From: Candidatus Saccharimonadota bacterium
GTDB lineage: Bacteria; Patescibacteriota; Saccharimonadia; Saccharimonadales; Saccharimonadaceae
Length of the DNA stretch: 42,967 nucleotides
Assembly: GCA_017545585.1 (NCBI GenBank)
Contig: JAFWMK010000018.1
Coordinates: 1 to 42,967 of the forward strand
Direction of reading: 5' to 3'
Within the stretch, counting starts at the first letter, position 1; each line of letters begins with the position of its first letter. A program made the translations under genes and the position numbers. Below, piece after piece: positions 30,102-34,702 of this stretch. The notes under the pieces are model-generated. The model made no database searches. It was not told where the DNA came from and saw only the letters and a program-made list of their open reading frames with translations.

Positions 30102-31769
30102 CTATTGTTCTGGGGTTGGGTTCTCTGGGGTTGGTTGTTCTGGAGTTTCTGGAGCTTCTGGAGCTGGTTGTTCTGGGGCTGGGGCTTCTGAAGCTGGTTG
30201 TTCTGGGACGGTCGGGGCGGTGAAATTCGGTTCCCCTGCGGAAGCTGGAGTAGAGAAGCCGGCTGGAGTAAGCGGTGAGCTCTCGGTTGGAGTGGTAGAC
30301 TCGGTCGGCGCGACTGGGGTTTCTGGCGTAGTTGGGGCTTCTGGAGTAGTTGGAGTTTCTGGAGTAGTTGGGGTTTCTGGCGTAGTTGAAGCGTTTGGAG
30401 CAATAGAAGCATCTGGGCCATCACCAGTGACCACGTCTTCTACGGTTTTTAGAGTACGTCTAGTACGCAATAGGTAGAAAGCAGCACCACCGATACCAAG
30501 TATAATAACTACAGCCATGACGATTTCTAGCGGACCAGTTTTGACAATTTCGGTTGGCAAATCGCAGCCTGGAAGATTCGGGTTGGTGTTGCAGTCTTCT
30601 ACCGGTGGTGTAGTGCATCCAGGTAAAGCTGGGTTGGTAGTACAGTCTTCTGGATCCGGTTCTGGACAATCGTCTTTTTTGACGTTCACGGCCGTAGAAC
30701 TATTATCGCTATCGCCGGTGGACGATTCGCTATCATAAACCAGAGTGGCGGTATTGACAAGGCTTAGACTACCACAATCAATGTCGCTTACTACTTTGGC
30801 GCGATAGATAATGTTAATAACATTGCCGGTCCCTATAGTACCAAAATTATAACCAGTGCCAATAAGGTTGTCTGAGAGAGATTCCCAAACTCCAGAATTA
30901 TTGGCGGAAAATTGTACGCTACCTGGAATCAATTCTAGGCCAGACGGCATGGCATCAGCAATGGTAGCATTGGAGAGAGCTACGTCGCCAGCATTTTTGA
31001 CGGTAAGACGAAAATAGACTTCGTCACCAGGATTAACGTCTACGCTAGTAGTATAATTAGTGCCATCCGTAGAGACTTCTTTATCAATAGTCCCTTTAAG
31101 CTCTTCGGCTTGAAGAACATAGCTGACTACGCCATGATATTCTTCGCAACCTGGAATTACGCCGTTTAATTCGTTGAGACCAACCAATGTGCCAGCTTCG
31201 GTGAAAAGACTGGATGGCATAATACTACCGTTGGCTTTCCAGTCATTGTAAATTTTGGCAGAGCCAGTAACGTAACGAAGCAGGACTTTTGGATAGCTAG
31301 TGGTCATATAAGCTTCGTCCCAGACGGCGATTGGATTACTGTTGTTGGCTTTAATAGTAGCCGTAATAGTAGCTCTCGATTCTGGAGTGAGTACTGTAGA
31401 AAAAGATGAGGACATTCTGGTATTAACAGCTACGCCTGCATGATTATGAGCAGAATCGTTGTAGGTAGCGGAAGCATTGTTGTGGAAATAAACATATACT
31501 AGATATTGTTTCCCTGGAATCACTTCCACTTCGTTTCCTAAGTTTGTGATATCGGAATTAATCTGCCCTACACGGACAAAATCCCTTTCATCACCAATGG
31601 TAGGATTGTTGGTGATGGAATTGAATGTAGGGTAAGAGGCTGGGGTCTCCATGGTAAAAGTCGGACGTTCTGGGCCCCAGGCGGAGACACCAGCAACCCC
31701 CAGCATAGTAGTAATAGCCAACGTAGCAATAGCTACAAAACTTTTTGGTATTTTATTCAAAATTTTCAT
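30102..31769 (-). CDS. DUF11-type surface protein with membrane anchor and PT-rich tail
   Basis: The 555-residue protein starts with a signal peptide (MKILNKIPKSFVAIATLAITTMLGVAGVSA). An N-terminal extracellular domain of about 180 residues follows, then a DUF11-like beta-sandwich (about 225-370; NPGDEVYFRLTVKNAGDVALSNATIADAMP). Next come two short Cys-containing repeats (CTTNPALPGC, CNTNPNLPGC). LPTEIVKTGP precedes a helix at about 412-433 and a basic stop-transfer (RTRRTLK). Unlike a sortase substrate it continues for about 120 residues of Thr/Pro/Glu-rich repeats (TTPETP). By the positive-inside rule these should lie in the cytoplasm. AGGAGG precedes the ATG. It is the last gene of the 33771-30102 operon. 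Confidence 0.75.
   Translation of the reverse strand: MKILNKIPKSFVAIATLAITTMLGVAGVSAWGPERPTFTMETPASYPTFNSITNNPTIGDERDFVRVGQINSDITNLGNEVEVIPGKQYLVYVYFHNNASATYNDSAHNHAGVAVNTRMSSSFSTVLTPESRATITATIKANNSNPIAVWDEAYMTTSYPKVLLRYVTGSAKIYNDWKANGSIMPSSLFTEAGTLVGLNELNGVIPGCEEYHGVVSYVLQAEELKGTIDKEVSTDGTNYTTSVDVNPGDEVYFRLTVKNAGDVALSNATIADAMPSGLELIPGSVQFSANNSGVWESLSDNLIGTGYNFGTIGTGNVINIIYRAKVVSDIDCGSLSLVNTATLVYDSESSTGDSDNSSTAVNVKKDDCPEPDPEDCTTNPALPGCTTPPVEDCNTNPNLPGCDLPTEIVKTGPLEIVMAVVIILGIGGAAFYLLRTRRTLKTVEDVVTGDGPDASIAPNASTTPETPTTPETPTTPEAPTTPETPVAPTESTTPTESSPLTPAGFSTPASAGEPNFTAPTVPEQPASEAPAPEQPAPEAPETPEQPTPENPTPEQ
30310..30390 (-). repeat. tandem 18-bp coding repeats (TTPETP units)
   Basis: The DNA repeats an 18-nt unit of the form TCTGGNGTAGTTGGNGNT about four times with few changes. 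It encodes consecutive Thr-Thr-Pro-Glu-(Thr/Ala)-Pro blocks in the surface-protein tail. Such arrays can change copy number by slippage. Confidence 0.7.
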
Positions 31770-31781
31770 TCATCTCCTCCT

Positions 31782-33449
31782 CTAATTAACCCCTATATCA
31801 TCTAGCGCGTCCTCTAGGTCATTTCCACTTGTTGGAGGAGTGCTTTGTTCATTTTCGTCGGCAGCATCCTGACCTTCGTCATTATCTTGAACTGGATTAG
31901 GATTAGCATTGCCATCATTGGCACCCCCTTGATTGTCGCCATAATCATTGCCTGGGTTGGTAGGCTGGACGTCCTCGCCGCCTTTTGATGGCTCACTAGG
32001 AGTAGTTACAGGGGTGGTACCGCCATAGTCACCAGGAGAAGGTGGCGCAGTAATATCTTCTGGAGATACGCCTGGATTATGGCCTGGATTGACTCCTCCT
32101 GTGCCATCGTCTCCCGCAATATCTTTATTGACTTTATCATCGATACGTCCGAGATTATCTGGGTCTTTTGGCTTTGGACTTGGGGTTGGGGTAGGGGTAG
32201 GGGTTGGGGTAGGGTCTGGATCTGGTGGTTTTGGTCCTGGATCTGGGTCTGGATCTGGTGGTTTTGGTCCTGGATCTGGGTCTGGTGGCGTTGGATCTTC
32301 GCCACCGCCACCGTTTGGACCACCGCCGTTGATTACTTGTGGAACCGGCTTGCTCTCGTCGATCTGAGGGATACCGACTGGAGCCTTTTCGTCGCAAGGT
32401 TGATAGCCACATTCTTCGTTCAAAAGCATTTGCCTGCTTTCAACTACCTTGCCGTTAGCGTCATAGCGAGTACGTTTGAGAATAGTCTGTTTGGCATTGT
32501 TGCGCTTTTTAGAATCGTAACCTATATGCATTTCATCTGGCGTCATACTGCCATCCTTATTGGAGTCTACCCAATAATTGTAGATGGTATGCTGGAGACC
32601 GCTTTTTTCTACCGGGAGATATTCGGTTTTAGTGGTATCGGATGAACCTATAACGTTATTGCTTTTGAGTGCAGTCAGCATGGATTCTTGAAGCTCGCCG
32701 CCTTTTTCGGATGTTTCAAGAAGATTGTCAATCTCGACATCGCTCATATTTTTGATGCCAAGTTTTTCCTTTTCATCATCAAACAAAATTCGGTTGCTAT
32801 AGGACGCCAAAACTTCTGGAGAATCAGTAGCTATGTGATTGATGTTATTTTTGGTTTTTTCGATATCGCCGTGATCACCAGAGTAATCGTAGCCATAAGC
32901 ATTGTAGCTAGTCTTGTGCTCACGGTCGGCATACTCAGTGTAATCGTAAGTCCTACCATTGGCGGTTTCGCCGGCGAATCGATTTTCGGACACAGTATCA
33001 AAGCTGACAGTGGTTAGTTCTGGCACTGATGGTGCGGAAACTTCTGTCATGACCGGAGCCTTAGTGGCGGGGCCGCCACCGACAATATCAGGCGCAGCTT
33101 TGGTGCTATGGATACCATGAGCAGCGATGCCACCCACGGCAAAGGATGCAGCAAGGCCAATTACAAGACCTGTAATCATTCTTTTGAAACGTGGATTCTT
33201 AGTAGCTTGTTCGCCCAAAGCGGCAGGAGTAACTTCGACTTCCTCTTTTGGGGCCTCAGGCTTACCTAATATAGCCTTTAGCTCATCATTCCTCTTTATC
33301 AAAGCTTCACGTTCTCTAAGTAAGGTTTCGATATCATTAACTTTATCACCGCGCTCTTGGTTGATCGCGCGTATAGCTTCTCGATTTTCATTAGTCTCGT
33401 TTGATTCGTTGATAGCTGAATTGTTTGAAAATTCTGGATTTTTAGGCAT
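31782..33449 (-). CDS. coiled-coil, single-pass surface protein with Pro/Asp-rich stalk
   Basis: The 555-residue protein has a cytoplasmic N-terminus with a coiled coil (about 18-66, RGDKVNDIETLLREREALIKRNDELK), then a membrane helix (about 88-113, MITGLVIGLAASFAVGGIAAHG). An outside domain of about 250 residues follows. It includes YNYWVDSNKDGSMTPDE, an EF-hand/dockerin-like Asp loop that could bind calcium. The C-terminal third is low complexity: PDPDPGPKPP repeats and TPTPTP runs (about 386-433), then Gly/Asn/Asp-rich sequence. I recognise no family. AAGGAGG precedes the ATG inside the 3' end of the upstream small gene, and the two overlap by 8 nt. Confidence 0.7.
   Translation of the reverse strand: MPKNPEFSNNSAINESNETNENREAIRAINQERGDKVNDIETLLREREALIKRNDELKAILGKPEAPKEEVEVTPAALGEQATKNPRFKRMITGLVIGLAASFAVGGIAAHGIHSTKAAPDIVGGGPATKAPVMTEVSAPSVPELTTVSFDTVSENRFAGETANGRTYDYTEYADREHKTSYNAYGYDYSGDHGDIEKTKNNINHIATDSPEVLASYSNRILFDDEKEKLGIKNMSDVEIDNLLETSEKGGELQESMLTALKSNNVIGSSDTTKTEYLPVEKSGLQHTIYNYWVDSNKDGSMTPDEMHIGYDSKKRNNAKQTILKRTRYDANGKVVESRQMLLNEECGYQPCDEKAPVGIPQIDESKPVPQVINGGGPNGGGGEDPTPPDPDPGPKPPDPDPDPGPKPPDPDPTPTPTPTPTPSPKPKDPDNLGRIDDKVNKDIAGDDGTGGVNPGHNPGVSPEDITAPPSPGDYGGTTPVTTPSEPSKGGEDVQPTNPGNDYGDNQGGANDGNANPNPVQDNDEGQDAADENEQSTPPTSGNDLEDALDDIGVN
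32182..32214 (+). repeat. G-run array with G-quadruplex potential
   Basis: Six consecutive runs of three or four G separated by TT or TA lie on the plus strand, inside the region encoding TPTPTP. The G-rich strand is the template strand of the surface-protein gene. The pattern meets the four-run rule for intramolecular quadruplexes. Confidence 0.6.
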
Positions 33450-33771
33450 TTTGACCTCCTTTTAGAAAATCGTCCCTAAATTTGGTCATAACACTTTTGA
33501 TAACATTTTCCAAATCAATATTGTGACTTTTGAAAAAGTTTTCAAAAGTGGCCTCGTCAGAATCCTCCTTTTTGAGAAGTTGACTAAGTTCCCCGCCCTG
33601 TTCTTTGGTGAGGCTACCAAGAATAGCCTTTAAAATTTGATAATCAAGAGCGCGGATGGCGTCTTTTCTAGCGCCGTCCGAAACGGCGTTTGGTTGGTTT
33701 GGGTATTTTTCGCCGATGAGTGCATCCACGAATTGCCCCAGAACCGCTTGGTCAACGAGACTCGATTCCAT
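33442..33771 (-). CDS. small helical protein, first gene of the surface operon
   Basis: The 109-residue protein is acidic and helical with no membrane segment (LVDQAVLGQFVDALIGEKYPN; AIRALDYQILKAILGSLTKEQG; LKKEDSDEATFENFFKSHNIDLENVI). It may belong to the candidate-phyla family DUF5663, but I cannot confirm that. It overlaps the coiled-coil surface gene by 8 nt, so their amounts are probably coupled. There is no clear Shine-Dalgarno. A palindromic operator-like cluster lies upstream. Confidence 0.65.
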   Translation of the reverse strand: MESSLVDQAVLGQFVDALIGEKYPNQPNAVSDGARKDAIRALDYQILKAILGSLTKEQGGELSQLLKKEDSDEATFENFFKSHNIDLENVIKSVMTKFRDDFLKGGQNA

Positions 33772-33798
33772 TATTTACAATTTTGTTATGATATTTAT

Positions 33799-33832
33799 AT
33801 AACCTTTCTATTTTAAGGTTATCATAACCTTT
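33799..33832 (-). promoter_or_regulatory. triple half-site operator-like element
   Basis: ATAACCTT (33799-33806), AAGGTTAT (33815-33822) and ATAACCTT (33824-33831). The last two form a perfect 17-bp palindrome around one central base, and the first two form a second inverted pair. A possible minus-strand -10 (TATAAA, 33799-33794) overlaps the first half-site, so a dimeric regulator bound here would block the surface operon promoter. Confidence 0.5.
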
Positions 33833-33862
33833 ATGGCCGTGTCAAGTTTTTGGAGAGATTTG

Positions 33863-33891
33863 AAAAAACCGAACGGAGTGTTCGGTTTTTT
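33863..33891. terminator. strong bidirectional-type terminator
   Basis: AAAAAACCGAAC pairs perfectly with GTTCGGTTTTTT around a 5-nt loop. It ends the minus-strand transcript from the promoter at 34464-34492. Confidence 0.9.
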
Positions 33892-33915
33892 GTAGTTTTT
33901 GTTTGATTTTATTTT

Positions 33916-33938
33916 GTTACATTGGTGTCCTTTCTTTT
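33916..33938 (-). other. Shine-Dalgarno followed by AUG-UAA (start-stop module 2)
   Basis: On the minus strand AAAGGAC-ACCA-ATG-TAA places an initiation codon at normal distance from a good ribosome-binding site, then stops at once. The 23-nt block matches module 1 (33971-33993) at 20 positions. Confidence 0.5.
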
Positions 33939-33970
33939 TTTCTGCTGTTTTTGTTTTGGTTTTTTAATCC

Positions 33971-33993
33971 GCTACATGGGTCTCCTTTCTTTT
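33971..33993 (-). other. Shine-Dalgarno followed by AUG-UAG (start-stop module 1)
   Basis: On the minus strand GAAAGGAG-ACCC-ATG-TAG is a full ribosome-binding site plus a one-codon ORF. The 4-nt spacing equals that of efp. Past the UAG the frame stays open for about 20 Lys-rich codons. Confidence 0.5.
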
Positions 33994-34004
33994 GGCTTTG
34001 GCGG

Positions 34005-34088
34005 TTAGACTACGCATAGTACAGATAGTATAATGTGATATACGATGCTGTAATATAAGGGGTCTATTCGATAAAGTGCTAATTCCAT
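34005..34088 (-). CDS. 27-residue hydrophobic peptide (candidate small protein)
   Basis: The ORF encodes 27 residues beginning MELALYRIDPLYY; the C-terminal half is hydrophobic (SIVYHIILSVLCVV) and could cross the membrane. AAAAAGGA lies 8 nt before the ATG. It sits 30 nt after the 86-residue gene in the same transcript and ahead of two start-stop modules and a terminator. It resembles in size small membrane proteins or type I toxin peptides, but no family is recognised, and an ORF this short can arise by chance. Confidence 0.4.
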   Translation of the reverse strand: MELALYRIDPLYYSIVYHIILSVLCVV

Positions 34089-34118
34089 AGTGGTATTCCT
34101 TTTTGTTTTTCAGCCTGT

Positions 34119-34379
34119 TTAGGCGGCTGCTGTGAGTTTCTTTTGTTCTTGTTTTCTGAATCTCTTGAGGCTATTGAAAGCTAATTTTTCTTGAAAACTT
34201 TTGATCTTTTTAATAGATTCTTTGCTTATGGTGTTTGGATCTATATATTGACCTTCGCTTTTTTCGTCTCCACCGTAGATTGCATACTCTACGTCGATGT
34301 CATCTCTCCAGGCTGAATCGACTACTTTGCCGTCATCTGGTAGATTGAGGGTTGATATTTTGTTTGGGTTTGCCGCCAT
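34119..34379 (-). CDS. 86-residue protein of unknown function
   Basis: The protein has an acidic N-terminal half (NLPDDGKVVDSAWRDDIDVEYAIYGGDEKSEG) and a strongly basic helical C-terminal half (KESIKKIKSFQEKL, LKRFRKQEQKKL). It has no membrane segment and no Cys. I recognise no family. AAGGAG precedes the ATG at good distance, and a consensus promoter lies about 75 nt upstream. It heads the compact unit that continues with the 27-codon ORF. Confidence 0.7.
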   Translation of the reverse strand: MAANPNKISTLNLPDDGKVVDSAWRDDIDVEYAIYGGDEKSEGQYIDPNTISKESIKKIKSFQEKLAFNSLKRFRKQEQKKLTAAA

Positions 34380-34463
34380 GTTTGCTCCTTTTTGTTTTTT
34401 ATGTTTTTATTTTGGTTTTGGTGGGGTTGTTAGATTGTTTGTTTTATTTTCTAACTTAATTTG

Positions 34464-34492
34464 AGTATAGCACACTTATGCTAAAATGTCAA
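34464..34492 (-). promoter_or_regulatory. near-consensus promoter of the small-protein unit
   Basis: Minus-strand TTGACA (34492-34487), a 17-nt spacer, TATACT (34469-34464) preceded by TGC. The rest of the 34380-34463 interval is an AT-rich leader with AAGGAG near its end. Confidence 0.85.
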
Positions 34493-34511
34493 TACCTTTT
34501 ATGCTAAAATG
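34476..34511 (-). promoter_or_regulatory. direct-repeat operator candidate over the -35
   Basis: Plus-strand TTATGCTAAAATG occurs at 34476-34488 and 34499-34511, a 23-bp period or about two helical turns. One copy overlaps the -35 and spacer of the promoter, and the other lies just upstream. Confidence 0.5.
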
Positions 34512-34525
34512 CCACAATAACAGAT

Positions 34526-34702
34526 AGAAAAATAAGTAATTTTATTTGCAATTGATTTCGCGCCAAGAAGATTTTTCGAATTTCTTCACGAAAATTTTTG
34601 CGTCTTGCGCCGGATGGGGGCCACGCTGCAAAAATTTTCTAAAATTCTCAAAATCCTCTTGGGCTCATCAAAATGCAAATAAAATTACTTACTTTTTTCT
34701 AA
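34526..34702. repeat. ~175-bp imperfect palindrome containing the ileS stop codon
   Basis: The arms (about 34526-34605 and 34622-34702) match at roughly 80-85% over 75-80 nt. A perfect run AAGTAATTTTATTTGCA lies at the outer ends and AAAATTTTTGC near the centre. The loop is short and GC-rich. The ileS stop codon lies in the right arm, and T-rich sequence follows the hairpin, so it may end ileS transcription. Apart from this and the promoter, I see nothing else in 34380-34684. Confidence 0.75.

Noticed and set aside
30032-30424. 130-codon Gln/Leu/Pro-rich frame
   Set aside because: It is an out-of-frame shadow of the TTPETP repeats of the DUF11 protein.
32079-32645. 188-codon plus-strand open frame rich in Trp and Gly
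   Set aside because: It is the antisense shadow of the Pro/Asp-rich stalk repeats and has no ribosome-binding site.
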